A DNA stretch of 64,000 nucleotides, taken from Haloterrigena sp. KLK7. GTDB lineage: Archaea; Halobacteriota; Halobacteria; Halobacteriales; Natrialbaceae. The translations under genes and the position numbers were made by a program. The number at the start of each line of letters is the position of its first letter. Within the stretch, counting starts at the first letter, position 1. The DNA lies in assembly GCF_037914945.1 (NCBI RefSeq), contig NZ_CP149787.1:1178001-1242000 (forward strand), in the 5' to 3' direction. The notes beneath the pieces were generated by a model. That model was not told the origin of the DNA, searched no databases, and worked only from the letters and a program-made list of their open reading frames with translations. This document shows, one piece after another, positions 1 through 8,501 of the stretch.

Positions 1-58
1 GCCCAGGCCCAGACCTGGACCCGGACTCGGACCTGGACCGCTCGAGTCGCGCCGTCGA
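1..58. repeat. Degenerate hexamer repeat tract at window edge
   Basis: Read on the minus strand, this stretch is a run of imperfect 6-base units of the form GGTCCA/GGTCCG/AGTCCG, lying directly after the stop of the neighbouring minus-strand gene. It could be a repeat-rich intergenic spacer or the edge of a low-complexity acidic or proline-rich coding region. The window ends too soon to tell, and no gene is claimed. Confidence 0.35.
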
Positions 59-1015
59 TCAGCCGTCGGTCGCGTTCGGAAGGTCGATCGGCTCGCCGTC
101 GGCGTACACCGACGGTTCCCGCAGGATTCCGTCGAGGTGGATCGGCGCCTCCGTCTCGCCGCCGATCCCCGCGTTGTCGCCGATCGCGATGTGGACGGTG
201 CCGCCGGCCTTCTCGTCCAGGAGGACGGAGCCGACGAGGTCGGTGACGGCGACGTTCGTCCCGATCCCTAGTTCCGCGAGGTTGTAGGCGGCATCACCCA
301 CGTCTTCGGCGGCGCCCTCGACCGTTTCCCGGATCTCGTCGTCGGAGATGTGCGTGACCAGTCCGTCCTCGACCTCGAAAGTGAGTCGCTGCCCGTCCTC
401 GAGCAGACCGTGGGGGCGCATCGTCCCGTCGACGACGAACGTCCCGTCGGCGGTCTCGGGGCTGACGAAGACCTCGCCGGCCGGCAGGTTCGACATCTGG
501 CCGGCCTCGTGGACGATCCCGGTATCCGAGAGCCACTCCCGGTCGCCGATGCCGAACGTGACGTCCGTCCCGGCGGACGTGGTCACGCGGACCTCGTCGG
601 CGTCGGCCACCTGCTCGAGGACGTCCTCGCAGTGGGCGGCGATCGACTCGTAGTCGGCCGCCAGTCCCGTCGTGAAGACGTCCTCGGTGATCCCCGGGAG
701 CGTCGCGACGCGGGCGCCGGCCTCGTTCGCCTCGGTGCGGGCGCGCGTGTGACTCAAACTCTTCGTCGTCGGCGCGAGGACGACGTCCGCGCCGGACATC
801 GCCGCGGCGACGGGTTCGGGCGGTTCGCCGCCGTGGGTCTCGCCGGGCGGATAGCGGACGATGACCGCGTCGTCGGTGATCTCGCCGGCGACGTCGTACA
901 GCGCCTCCCCGATCGGTTCGCGCTCGTCGTCGGTGACGATCGCACACGATTCCGTTGCCTCGAGGGCCAGACACTGCCGCACGGCCGTCTCGGCGGCACC
1001 GCGCAGTTCGGACAT
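59..1015 (-). CDS. M29-type aminopeptidase homologue (short form)
   Basis: This is a 318-residue member of the aminopeptidase T/PepS (M29) superfamily, metal-dependent exopeptidases thought to release N-terminal residues in the cytoplasm. The C-terminal half keeps the blocks expected to bind the two metals: the Glu of LAELGIG, the His of GTVHIAIG and the HLD motif near residue 290. It is shorter than the 364-residue paralogue at 60.6-61.7 kb, mostly in the N-terminal region. I chose the ATG before SELRGAAETA, because the upstream in-frame extension is not acidic and has no homologous look. The family is clear from the metal blocks, but substrate and activity are unknown. It appears to be transcribed alone. 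Confidence 0.8.
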   Translation of the reverse strand: MSELRGAAETAVRQCLALEATESCAIVTDDEREPIGEALYDVAGEITDDAVIVRYPPGETHGGEPPEPVAAAMSGADVVLAPTTKSLSHTRARTEANEAGARVATLPGITEDVFTTGLAADYESIAAHCEDVLEQVADADEVRVTTSAGTDVTFGIGDREWLSDTGIVHEAGQMSNLPAGEVFVSPETADGTFVVDGTMRPHGLLEDGQRLTFEVEDGLVTHISDDEIRETVEGAAEDVGDAAYNLAELGIGTNVAVTDLVGSVLLDEKAGGTVHIAIGDNAGIGGETEAPIHLDGILREPSVYADGEPIDLPNATDG

Positions 1016-1167
1016 ACGCGTATATGTGAGTAGGGGGCCGAAAGCTATTGCCCTTGGCGTCACGTCGCGCTGTAGGTCTGATTCCCGGCGGTATCAGCGG
1101 TGAACGCGGCGGCTGCCGCGGTCGTCCCGTCTCGAGTGACGCGCCCATCTGAGTATCGATTCGCCGC

Positions 1168-2406
1168 CTATGACGTCGCTTCCGGCGGTTCGTCCGTGTC
1201 CACCTCCGGCATCGTGTCATCCGCGTCCGAGGGCGACCCCTCGAGTTCGGCGGGCGTCCCGAAGACGTGGATCCTGTCGCCGGCCTCGAGCGGTTCCCTG
1301 TCGGCCGGCAGCGACACGATCTCGTCGCCGCGTTCGATCGCGAGCACGCGTCCCGGCACCCAGCCGGCGAACTCGTTCTCGAGCGGACCGCCTCCCTGGA
1401 CGGTCGTCACCGTCACTGTCTCGTCGCTGGTCCTGATCGCGGCGACGAGCGCGTGGCCGCCACTCGGCGTCTCCGGACGCGTCGTGAGGCGATACCGCTG
1501 GCCGGGTTCGAACGCCTCGGCGTCGTCCGCGTCGACGAGCAGCGTCGTGATCGGTCCCCTGCTCGCTCGCAGCGTCCCCGTCGCGACGTACCGTCGCGAA
1601 CCGGTCGCACTGGTCCAGACCTCGACCGGATCGCCGGTGCTCGCCCGCGCCGGCGGATCGGCGACGATCGCGACGGCGACCCGATCCGGCCCCAGCGCGG
1701 GGCTGATTCCGGGCCGTCGATCGCCGACCGCGACGGCCTCGACGGCACCGTCCTCGGCGAGTTCCGCGCGGACATAGCCGATGCCGAAGTCGGACTCGAG
1801 GCGCGTCTCGAGTCGGGACCGAAGGTCGGGGACCGACAGGTCGTTGGGGAACAGGAATCGCCGCCCCGCGAGGTCTCGCTTGAGACCCTTGTCGACGGAG
1901 GGGTACCCCTCGGCGTCGTCGATCGACTCGGGGAGGGTGATCGCGACGGCGAGTCCGGCCGAGCGGACGAGGTCAGTGGCCGGTCCGTCGGTCTCGAGTC
2001 TCGTCACGTCGTAGACGCCGCACGCGAGCCGGTCGCCGAGTCGATGGCCGCCGGCCGCAGCGATGAAGCCGGCGGTCAGTAGCCCGAGGAGGTAACTGGC
2101 AGACGTGTAGTGGATCAGCGGCGAGTCGACGACGACCTCGCCGTGGCGAATCGCCTCGAGGACGAGCCAGCCGGACGGGAGGGCGAGTCCGGCGAGGGCG
2201 GCCGCCCCGACCGGCAGTTTCCGAACGGTCGCTCCCCGATAGGCGAACGCGGCCGCGAGCGCGCCGACGCCCGCCAGCAGTCCGTACCCGAGGATGCCGA
2301 GCAGGGCCGTCCGCGTCCACTCGATCGACGTCGAACCGCCGAACGCGTCACCGCTCTGGAGGAGTTCAGCCGCGCCGATCGCCTCGAGCGGGATCACGAT
2401 CGTCAT
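1168..2406 (-). CDS. Membrane protein with C-terminal RCK_C (TrkA-C)-like domain, copy 2
   Basis: This 412-residue protein has an N-terminal membrane region (about four hydrophobic segments in the first 115 residues), a cytoplasmic middle region containing an EGYP motif, and a C-terminus that resembles a TrkA-C/RCK_C ligand-binding domain (around the residues PLENEFAGWVPG and GDRIHVFG). RCK_C domains bind small ligands and gate or regulate ion transport. There is no recognisable pore sequence, so a regulatory role is inferred rather than seen. Its ATG overlaps the stop of the upstream gene by one base (TGATG), which indicates translational coupling. I chose this start for that reason and because the membrane segment follows at once. 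The protein is a diverged paralogue of the upstream gene product. Confidence 0.75.
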   Translation of the reverse strand: MTIVIPLEAIGAAELLQSGDAFGGSTSIEWTRTALLGILGYGLLAGVGALAAAFAYRGATVRKLPVGAAALAGLALPSGWLVLEAIRHGEVVVDSPLIHYTSASYLLGLLTAGFIAAAGGHRLGDRLACGVYDVTRLETDGPATDLVRSAGLAVAITLPESIDDAEGYPSVDKGLKRDLAGRRFLFPNDLSVPDLRSRLETRLESDFGIGYVRAELAEDGAVEAVAVGDRRPGISPALGPDRVAVAIVADPPARASTGDPVEVWTSATGSRRYVATGTLRASRGPITTLLVDADDAEAFEPGQRYRLTTRPETPSGGHALVAAIRTSDETVTVTTVQGGGPLENEFAGWVPGRVLAIERGDEIVSLPADREPLEAGDRIHVFGTPAELEGSPSDADDTMPEVDTDEPPEATS

Positions 2407-3713
2407 CAGTAGCTCACCTCGATCGCTCGTCGGTCGCGGCCGTCCGAGTCCGATTTCGTCTCGAGGGCGTCCCCGTCGGTCCCGAGGAGGAACGCCTCCG
2501 TACCGACCGTGATCGCTGTCGGATCGGGGTCGAACTGCCACGGCCCCTCGCTCATCGTCGCGCCCGGACGGGCGGTCTCGTCACCGGTGTCGGCGGCGGC
2601 GTCGAGGCCCTCCCGACGGACCGCGAACGCCTCGAGGTCGACCGCGTCGCTGTCGATCGCCTCGAGTATCGGTTCGGTCAGCGTCACATTGCGGATCGCC
2701 GTCCCGTCGCGTTCGAGCAGCGAGACGGCGTCGAATTCGCGGGTGGTCTCGCCCGGTTCGACGACGATCCGCGCCCGATCGGCCTCGAGAAGCGTCTCCG
2801 CGTCCGTCGTCGGCACGGCGACCGTGACCCGGCCCTCACCGCCGCGGACCGCGGCCGCCGGCCGAGCCGTTCCGCCGGTATCGCTATCGTCGGCTGCAGG
2901 AGTCTCGGTCGCGTCCGGCGCGACGCGTCCACCGTCCGCGACGATATCGTCGCGGACGGTCGCGCTGAGGACGGTCCCGGCGACGGTCGTCGCCTCGGTC
3001 ACCGCGCGCACGTCGTCGCCCGGCGCGAGCCCCGTCGGGAGGAGCGCCCGGACCGACACGGCGCGCCAGCCGCTCGGAACCTGCTTCGCGATGCCGTTCG
3101 TCGGCGGCGCCGCAGTGATCGTCGCCCGCCCCCGCCCGTCGACGGCGACCGACACCGACTCGAGACCGTCGGTCGTCGCCAGTCGGTCCTCGAGGCGCCG
3201 TTCGAGTTCCGAGCGCGGTAGATCCGCCGGCAGTCGCCACGCGCCGTCCTCGAGGGCCGCCCGGAGCTCCGGATCGAGCGGCGGATACCCCTCGAACGCG
3301 CGGACGTCGCCGCTGGCGCGGACCGTCACCTGGCCCATCGCGTCGACCGCGTCGATCGCGTCGCCGGATAACGGCTGGCCGCGCTCGACGGGCAGCGACG
3401 TCTCGCGCGGGAGTTCGGTCGCGAGTCGCCAGCCGAGACGCCCCGCGTAGGCGGCGACCACCCCGACGACGAACAGCGCCGTCGCGATGCGGACCGCCTG
3501 CGCCGACAGGGGATCGACGTCGAAGACGCCGATCGCGTCGCCGATTCCCCCGGCCAGCGGGACCGCGATCAGGACCGACGCGAACCGCGGCAGTCGTCGC
3601 CGCCGGGCGTAGCCGAGGCCGATCGCGACCGCCGCGACGACGGCCGCCGTCGCGACGGCGATCAACAGGCCATACGAGACGCCGATCAGCGATTCGTACG
3701 CTACCGTATCCAT
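2406..3713 (-). CDS. Membrane protein with RCK_C-like domain, copy 1
   Basis: This 435-residue protein is the first gene of a coupled pair. Its architecture matches its neighbour: about three transmembrane segments in the first 95 residues, then a cytoplasmic part with the shared landmark EGYPPLDPELR. That landmark is followed by a helical stretch corresponding to the EGYPSVDKGLK region of the second protein, then beta-rich segments and a C-terminal TrkA-C-like fold. Both proteins probably act together as a hetero-oligomeric membrane complex. The family is known from haloarchaeal annotation as TrkA-C-domain proteins, and the transported or sensed solute is unknown. The C-terminal domain here is less typical than in the partner and carries an Asp/Thr-rich insertion around residues 270-290. 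Confidence 0.72.
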   Translation of the reverse strand: MDTVAYESLIGVSYGLLIAVATAAVVAAVAIGLGYARRRRLPRFASVLIAVPLAGGIGDAIGVFDVDPLSAQAVRIATALFVVGVVAAYAGRLGWRLATELPRETSLPVERGQPLSGDAIDAVDAMGQVTVRASGDVRAFEGYPPLDPELRAALEDGAWRLPADLPRSELERRLEDRLATTDGLESVSVAVDGRGRATITAAPPTNGIAKQVPSGWRAVSVRALLPTGLAPGDDVRAVTEATTVAGTVLSATVRDDIVADGGRVAPDATETPAADDSDTGGTARPAAAVRGGEGRVTVAVPTTDAETLLEADRARIVVEPGETTREFDAVSLLERDGTAIRNVTLTEPILEAIDSDAVDLEAFAVRREGLDAAADTGDETARPGATMSEGPWQFDPDPTAITVGTEAFLLGTDGDALETKSDSDGRDRRAIEVSY

Positions 3714-3917
3714 AGCGTCTCAACTCGTGTCACCGTACCGGTTCGATAGGCAGTCTTTCTCGAGGGACCGCCGGACATCACCAGTCGCTTTCCGGCGGGT
3801 CGCCACTGGGCGCATGACTTCCGCGATCGCCGCCTCCGACGGAAGCGACTGCTCGATCCGCGAGCAGTGCCTCCAGTTTGCATCTCCTTGCGGGGCATAC
3901 CGCTATTCCCTCGCTTA

Positions 3918-3927
3918 TTATACTTAA
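3918..3927 (+). promoter_or_regulatory. TATA-type promoter of the HerA-like gene
   Basis: A TTATACTTAA box sits in an unusually AT-rich 90-bp stretch. Transcription would start about 25 bp downstream, near 3945-3950. That excludes the ATG at 3931 as a start and supports the ATG at 3973. Confidence 0.55.
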
Positions 3928-3972
3928 ACTATGGCAGAAAATTATAACTTCAACTATAAGGATATTATTCCC

Positions 3973-5073
3973 ATGAGCTTCGTAATTGGACGCGGCGACG
4001 ACTTGGCGGAGGGGCCCGCGGGCCACGTCGGTCGGTACCGGGCGCTCGACGGGAGCGAAGGCGCGGATCTCTTTCTCGATCTCGACGGTCCACACGCCAT
4101 GCTCGTCGTCGGCAAACGCGGATACGGAAAGTCGTTCACGATGGGGGTCATCGCGGAGGAACTCGCGCGGTCGGAGGGCGTCGCGCCCGTGATCGTCGAT
4201 CCGATGGGCGTCTTCGACACGTTGGCCGCCGACGCCGAGGGCGATCCGGTGCCCACCGAGGTCGTCGCCTCGCCGGCGGTCGAAGCGACGTCGCTCGATC
4301 CGCAGTCGTGGTGTGCGCTGTTGGATCTCTCGCCGGAGAGCGGCGCCGGGAGCCTCGTCTGGCAGGCGGCGACCGAATCGGAGACCATCGCCGCTATGCG
4401 CGACCACGTCGAGGCGACCGACGCGCCCGACGCGGACAAACGCGCCGCCGTCAACCACCTGAATCTCGCGGCGTCGTGGGACGTCTTCGATCCGGACGGC
4501 CTCTCCGCGACCGACCTCGGCGGCCCCGAGGTGACGATCGTCGACGTCTCCGGCCTCGAGGCTCGAGCCATGAACGCCGTCTGTCGCGGCGTCGGCGAGG
4601 CGCTCTACCGGGCTCGAGTCCGCGAGACGATCGATCGCCTGCCGTGGCTGCTGCTCGACGAGGCCCACACCTTCTTCGAGGGCGTGGCCGAGCCGGCTCT
4701 GCAGACGATTCTCACGCGCGGCCGCGCGCCGGGTGTCAGCCTCGTGACCGCGACCCAGCGACCCAGCGCCGTCCCGCCGGTGGGCATCTCCCAGTCGGAC
4801 GTGCTCGTCTCGCACCGGCTCACCTCGGCGGCCGACCTCGAGGCGCTCGAGAGCGCCCAGCCGACGTATATGAACGAGTCGCTGGACGATCGGATGCCAA
4901 CGGAACCCGGCGAAGTGGTCATCGTCGACGACGCCACGGAGACGATTCACGCCGCGCAGGTCCGGTGGCGGGACACGCCCCACGGCGGCGACAGTCCGCG
5001 CGCGAGCGACACGCGGCAGTACTCCGGCACCGGCGCGGAGACTGATACCGCTCCGACGGTCGGCACGGACTGA
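3973..5073 (+). CDS. HerA-like (DUF87-type) ATPase
   Basis: This 366-residue P-loop ATPase resembles the HerA/FtsK superfamily. Visible motifs are the N-terminal beta-barrel-like start (MSFVIGRGDDLAEG), Walker A GKRGYGKS at about residues 47-54, Walker B LLLDEAH near residue 222, and the ATQRPS sensor block near residue 260. HerA proteins pump or process DNA with NurA, or act in DNA translocation. No nurA gene lies beside this one, so a role in end resection is not supported by context. The protein is shorter than canonical HerA (about 500 residues). The next gene, about 140 bp downstream, encodes a coiled-coil acidic protein and has its own TATA box. The start was chosen from the promoter position. 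Confidence 0.8.
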   Translation: MSFVIGRGDDLAEGPAGHVGRYRALDGSEGADLFLDLDGPHAMLVVGKRGYGKSFTMGVIAEELARSEGVAPVIVDPMGVFDTLAADAEGDPVPTEVVASPAVEATSLDPQSWCALLDLSPESGAGSLVWQAATESETIAAMRDHVEATDAPDADKRAAVNHLNLAASWDVFDPDGLSATDLGGPEVTIVDVSGLEARAMNAVCRGVGEALYRARVRETIDRLPWLLLDEAHTFFEGVAEPALQTILTRGRAPGVSLVTATQRPSAVPPVGISQSDVLVSHRLTSAADLEALESAQPTYMNESLDDRMPTEPGEVVIVDDATETIHAAQVRWRDTPHGGDSPRASDTRQYSGTGAETDTAPTVGTD

Positions 5074-5186
5074 ACCGATCACGTCCCGTTCCGACCGAGT
5101 CGACCGGCCGTCGCTCCGACCGAATCGAGCGCTCGCTGCTCGAGGGAGCCAGCTCCGCGCTGCTGCTTCCGTTCTTCGTGTTGAGG

Positions 5187-5193
5187 TTTAAAT
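5187..5193 (+). promoter_or_regulatory. TATA box (TTTAAAT) of the coiled-coil gene
   Basis: The TTTAAAT box is centred about 27 bp before the ATG at 5217. This spacing predicts a leaderless transcript and shows that the coiled-coil gene can be expressed separately from the HerA-like gene. Confidence 0.55.
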
Positions 5194-5216
5194 GGAAACG
5201 GGAGCGAAGAGAGACT

Positions 5217-5987
5217 ATGGCCGATATCGACCGAATCGATCATCGTCTCGCCGCCGTCGAACGGGCCGTCATCGACGGCGACTACGAAGTCGATGAGCTG
5301 GGGGACCTGGCGGCGCTCACCGAGACCGTCGAGCGCCTCGAGGTACGGGTCGACGAACAGGAACGGCGGCTCGCGGCCCTCGAGGCGAAGACGGAGTCGC
5401 TGACCGGGTTCGTCGACACCGTCGAGTCGGTCAACGACGACGTCGAACGGCAGGCCGCGACGGCCGTCGCGACCGTCGACCGACTCGAGGATCGGATCGA
5501 CGAACTTGAATCGGCGCTTGAAGCGGTTCGGCCGGAAACCGCCGATGCCGGGGCGGGAGCCGGGCGGTCGAAAGCGTCGACTGACGGTGACTCCGATCTC
5601 GACGCCGAGAGACGGAACGCGGCGTCGGCCTCGACCGAAGTCACGTTCTCCGAACGGGAGACGGCAGCGAGCGACGACGGAGCGAGTACGCCGGAGCACA
5701 CGGTCTCGGAGATCGGCGGCAGTGGTGACGGTGACGCCGACAGCGATTTCGAATGGGGTGCCGAGGAGTCGGCCGCAGACGGGAGCGCCGCGGAGTCCCC
5801 GGCCAGCGGTCCCGGTGCGGCCGGGACCAACGCGGCCGAGCAGGAGTCCGTCGATCGATCGCTCGACGAGTCGGCGAGCGATCGATCCGAATCGGCAACC
5901 GATGAGACGGCGGCTGCGGATGCCGACGACGGGAAACCGCCCGACTCAGACGGGCTCCTCTCGTCGGTCCGCTCCAAACTACCGTGA
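5217..5987 (+). CDS. Acidic coiled-coil protein next to HerA-like ATPase
   Basis: This 256-residue hypothetical protein has two parts. Residues 1-105 form continuous heptad-patterned helix (for example VERLEVRVDEQERRLAALEA), which should dimerise as a coiled coil. The remainder is a long Asp/Glu/Ser/Ala-rich tail of low complexity, probably disordered. A conserved-looking short helix, DGLLSSVRSKLP, ends the protein. No catalytic motif is present. Because it follows the HerA-like ATPase on the same strand, it may be an adaptor or partner of that ATPase, which is inference. It overlaps the next, apparently broken, small gene by four bases. The ATG was chosen because it lies one TATA spacing below TTTAAAT. 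Confidence 0.7.
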   Translation: MADIDRIDHRLAAVERAVIDGDYEVDELGDLAALTETVERLEVRVDEQERRLAALEAKTESLTGFVDTVESVNDDVERQAATAVATVDRLEDRIDELESALEAVRPETADAGAGAGRSKASTDGDSDLDAERRNAASASTEVTFSERETAASDDGASTPEHTVSEIGGSGDGDADSDFEWGAEESAADGSAAESPASGPGAAGTNAAEQESVDRSLDESASDRSESATDETAAADADDGKPPDSDGLLSSVRSKLP

Positions 5988-6180
5988 TCCGATACGTCCT
6001 CGTGGCCGCCCTCGCGGTCGCGCTGCTCGCGCTCCCGATCCCGCGATCAACTACGCCGTGACGGGGAACACGGATCGACGGGTCGTCGGTCCGCTCTCGA
6101 GTCTCGGCGGCGTCAGTCACCTGCTGAAACGACGACTCGGCGGCGAGGCCGACGGGACTGACGAGGTCGACGAGCAATAG
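5984..6180 (+). pseudogene. Frameshifted small membrane-anchored protein gene
   Basis: A GTG overlapping the stop of the coiled-coil gene opens a frame encoding one clear signal-anchor helix (VIRYVLVAALAVALLALPIP), which stops after 25 codons. If one base is restored near 6041 in the run ATCCCGCG, the frame continues as AINYAVTGNTDRRV and runs on to the acidic end DGTDEVDEQ with a stop at 6178-6180. Both pieces look like haloarchaeal coding sequence while the alternatives are Arg-rich. I therefore read this as a gene of about 65 codons with a single-base deletion, either real or a sequencing error. As the third member of the HerA-like/coiled-coil set it may have been a membrane anchor. Confidence 0.5.
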
Positions 6181-6220
6181 CCGGAATCGTCCGCTATCCG
6201 GACGCGCCGTCGCTCGGCGA

Positions 6221-6769
6221 TCAACGCGCTGCGTCTTCGCTGCCGCTCGAGCGCGACGTCTCGAGTTCGAACGACTCGACGAGCGTTCCGTCCGGTTCTC
6301 GGATCTCGCCCTCGAGACCGCTCTCACCCGCTCGCTCCTCGAGCACGGCGAACCCCGGCCGATTTCCGCGCGGATCGGCGTGGCTGCCGGGATTCAACAG
6401 GAGGACGTCCTCGGTCTCGGTTACGGACGGTCGGTGACTGTGACCGGAGACGACGACGTCGGCGTCCCGCGAGCGGCCGAACATCGCCAGCCCCGTCCCG
6501 CCGCCGTCGCGGCGGTGGGTGACGGCGAACCGGACGCCACCGGCCTCGACGACGCGGGCCGTCGGGAGTCGCTCTCGGACGGTCGCGCCGTCGGCGTTGC
6601 CGTGGACGGCGTAGAGGAGGTCGCACTCCTCCTGAAAGGCCTCGAGGGAAGACTCGCTCGTGAAATCGCCGGCGTGAATCACCGCGTCGGCCTCGCGGGC
6701 CGCGGTGAGGGCCTCGCCCTCGAGTCGGTGGCCGTCGCCGCTGTGCGTGTCCGAGAAGATCGCGATCAT
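6221..6769 (-). CDS. YfcE/MJ0936-type metallophosphoesterase
   Basis: This 182-residue calcineurin-fold phosphodiesterase carries the full set of metal-binding motifs: D-x-H at residues 7-9 (SDTH), GD near 35, GN(A)D near 57-59, an H in VTHRRD, and GHSHRP near residue 110. Members hydrolyse phosphodiesters with Mn2+ or Ni2+ in the cytoplasm, and their physiological substrates are usually unknown. The length matches the compact archaeal family. The C-terminal 15 residues form a variable Ser/acidic tail. The gene is divergent from the cation transporter gene with about 150 bp between them. Confidence 0.88.
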   Translation of the reverse strand: MIAIFSDTHSGDGHRLEGEALTAAREADAVIHAGDFTSESSLEAFQEECDLLYAVHGNADGATVRERLPTARVVEAGGVRFAVTHRRDGGGTGLAMFGRSRDADVVVSGHSHRPSVTETEDVLLLNPGSHADPRGNRPGFAVLEERAGESGLEGEIREPDGTLVESFELETSRSSGSEDAAR

Positions 6770-6921
6770 GGTCGCCCTTCGACCGTCGGCGACAGGTCGC
6801 TTTCGGATGCGGTCGCGCCGGCGTTCGGATCGTCAGAGAGGCGTCCGAGGCGCTCGAGACGGGTCGAAACCGGCTCTAGAACGCCTTAGATTTTAGGATC
6901 GGTCCTCCGTAGTCCCCAGCG

Positions 6922-7866
6922 ATGGCCAGTAGCACCTCCGTCGTCCTCGCCGCACTGTTCGCGAACGGCGCGATCGCGATTCTGAAGTTCGGCGGGTATC
7001 TGCTGACGGGCAGTCCCGCGATGCTGTCAGAGACGTACCACTCGATCTCGGACACGGGCAACCAGATTTTCCTGCTCGTCGGAATCAAGTACGGCGCACA
7101 GGAGGCCACCCGGAGCCACCCGTTCGGCCACGGGAAGGCGCAGTTCTTCTACAGCCTGCTGGTCAGTATCATGCTCTTCGGCATCGCCGGCTGGGAGAGC
7201 GCTCGGCACGGGTACGACGCGCTGACCCACGGCGGCGTCCACCGCGCCGCCGGAGACGTCACGCTATTGGGACAGACCTTCGATCCGGTCTACGTCAACT
7301 ACGCGGTGCTGCTCGGGGCGATCGCCTTCGAGTCCTACGCGCTCTGGAAGGCCTACCAGGGCATCAGCCGTCAGATGGACGAACACGGCTGGGAAACCCT
7401 CCGCGAGGCGTTCAGCAAGACCAGCGACGTGACGACGCTGACCGCGCTCACCGAAGACACCATCGCGCTAGCCGGCGCGGGGATCGCCCTCTTCGGGATC
7501 TATCTCACCAGGACCACCGGGAACCCGATGTACGACGCCGGCTCCGCCCTGCTCATCGGGATCATGCTCATGGGATTCGCGGTCGCGCTCGCGTGGCAGA
7601 ACAAGCGGCTCATCCTCGGGGAGAGCCTGCCCAAGGAGGACGAGGACGAACTTCGGCGAATCGTCGCCGACTGGGAGGGCGTTACCGAACTCGTCGACTT
7701 CCGGACCGTCTACTTCGGGGCCGAGGAGCTGCTCGTCACCGCCGACGTCGCGTTCGAGCCCGATCTCGACGCCGAGACGATCAACGAGCGCATCACGGAC
7801 CTCGAGCGCGCCCTGACGGAGCACGACGGTCAGATTCAGAAGGTGTACATCGAGCCCGAAATCTAA
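6922..7866 (+). CDS. Cation diffusion facilitator transporter, SLC30A9-like
   Basis: This 314-residue inner-membrane cation/proton antiporter has about six transmembrane helices followed by a C-terminal cytoplasmic ferredoxin-like domain from about residue 225. TM2 carries YHSISDTGNQ, which supplies the usual H/D metal site. The helix corresponding to TM5 reads TEDTIALAG instead of the usual HxxxD, a pattern shared with the SLC30A9/ZnT9 branch of the family. The ion (Zn2+, Mn2+ or other) cannot be assigned from sequence. The residue 67-69 region HPFGHGKAQF is the typical family block after TM2. It is monocistronic. Confidence 0.88.
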   Translation: MASSTSVVLAALFANGAIAILKFGGYLLTGSPAMLSETYHSISDTGNQIFLLVGIKYGAQEATRSHPFGHGKAQFFYSLLVSIMLFGIAGWESARHGYDALTHGGVHRAAGDVTLLGQTFDPVYVNYAVLLGAIAFESYALWKAYQGISRQMDEHGWETLREAFSKTSDVTTLTALTEDTIALAGAGIALFGIYLTRTTGNPMYDAGSALLIGIMLMGFAVALAWQNKRLILGESLPKEDEDELRRIVADWEGVTELVDFRTVYFGAEELLVTADVAFEPDLDAETINERITDLERALTEHDGQIQKVYIEPEI

Positions 7867-7878
7867 GCGTCGGTCGCG

Positions 7879-8298
7879 TTACGCGTTCGTTCCCGCGGAT
7901 TCGTCGTCCCGGTCGTCGTAGCCCGCGACGACCGTCGACCCCGGCGGTCGATCGTTGAGCAGGGCCGTCACCGTCGTCTCCTCGAGATCGACCGTCGACT
8001 CGAGCGGTTCCCACCCGTCATCGGTTTCGACGGCGACGGCGACGTCCGTCGGACTCGCCCCGGGCGGGAGCTTCGCGGGATCGTAGACGAGCGTGATCTC
8101 GACGGCCTCGATGGCCTTCAGCTCGTCGACGGCCGTCAGCTCGACGGGGTCGGCGAGGGCGTCGACCGGCCCCTCGTCCCCGCTCTTTTCGAGCCCGAAC
8201 GCGTCGGGGACGACGCCCGCGACGACGGCGACGCGAGCGCCGACCTGCTCGAGTGTGTACTCCGCGACGTTACTCGAATCGTATCCGGGGATTGCCAT
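7879..8298 (-). CDS. Haloarchaeal hypothetical protein, beta-rich
   Basis: This is a 139-residue acidic protein with no recognised family. Predicted strands dominate, and the central part (ITLVYDPAKLPPGASPTDV, then DDGWEPLEST) resembles the pattern of Ig-like or cohesin-like surface domains, in which a PxxLP(x)G loop precedes a strand. There is no signal peptide from the chosen start, so surface location is not supported. I chose the ATG before AIPGYDSSNVAEY, because the in-frame region upstream is Arg-rich and unlike coding DNA. It is convergent with the cation transporter gene, with 12 bp between stops. Confidence 0.55.
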   Translation of the reverse strand: MAIPGYDSSNVAEYTLEQVGARVAVVAGVVPDAFGLEKSGDEGPVDALADPVELTAVDELKAIEAVEITLVYDPAKLPPGASPTDVAVAVETDDGWEPLESTVDLEETTVTALLNDRPPGSTVVAGYDDRDDESAGTNA

Positions 8299-8471
8299 GT
8301 CTGGAACGAGGGACGCGACACGCTTGTCGCTGTACCCCGCGATAGCCGGCCCCGTTATGTCCCACCGATTCCACGCCCGCCAGCGTCGAGCGAACGACGG
8401 ACGAACATCCGAGAGCCGCTCCCGCCGTCGATCGGGAGCGGCCGATCGGGACACCGCGCCGAGACGAACCC

Positions 8472-8477
8472 TTTTAT
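8472..8477 (+). promoter_or_regulatory. TATA box of the XPD/Rad3-type helicase gene
   Basis: The TTTTAT box is centred 27 bp before the GTG start, so the transcript is probably leaderless and the GTG start is supported. Confidence 0.5.
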
Positions 8478-8501
8478 CGTAGCGGGATCCAATCACTCAC
8501 C

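Noticed and set aside
3931-3972. Earlier ATG for the HerA-like gene giving a 14-residue extension
   Set aside because: It lies only a few bases from the TATA box and would be upstream of the transcript start. The added residues (Asn/Tyr-rich) are unlike the rest.
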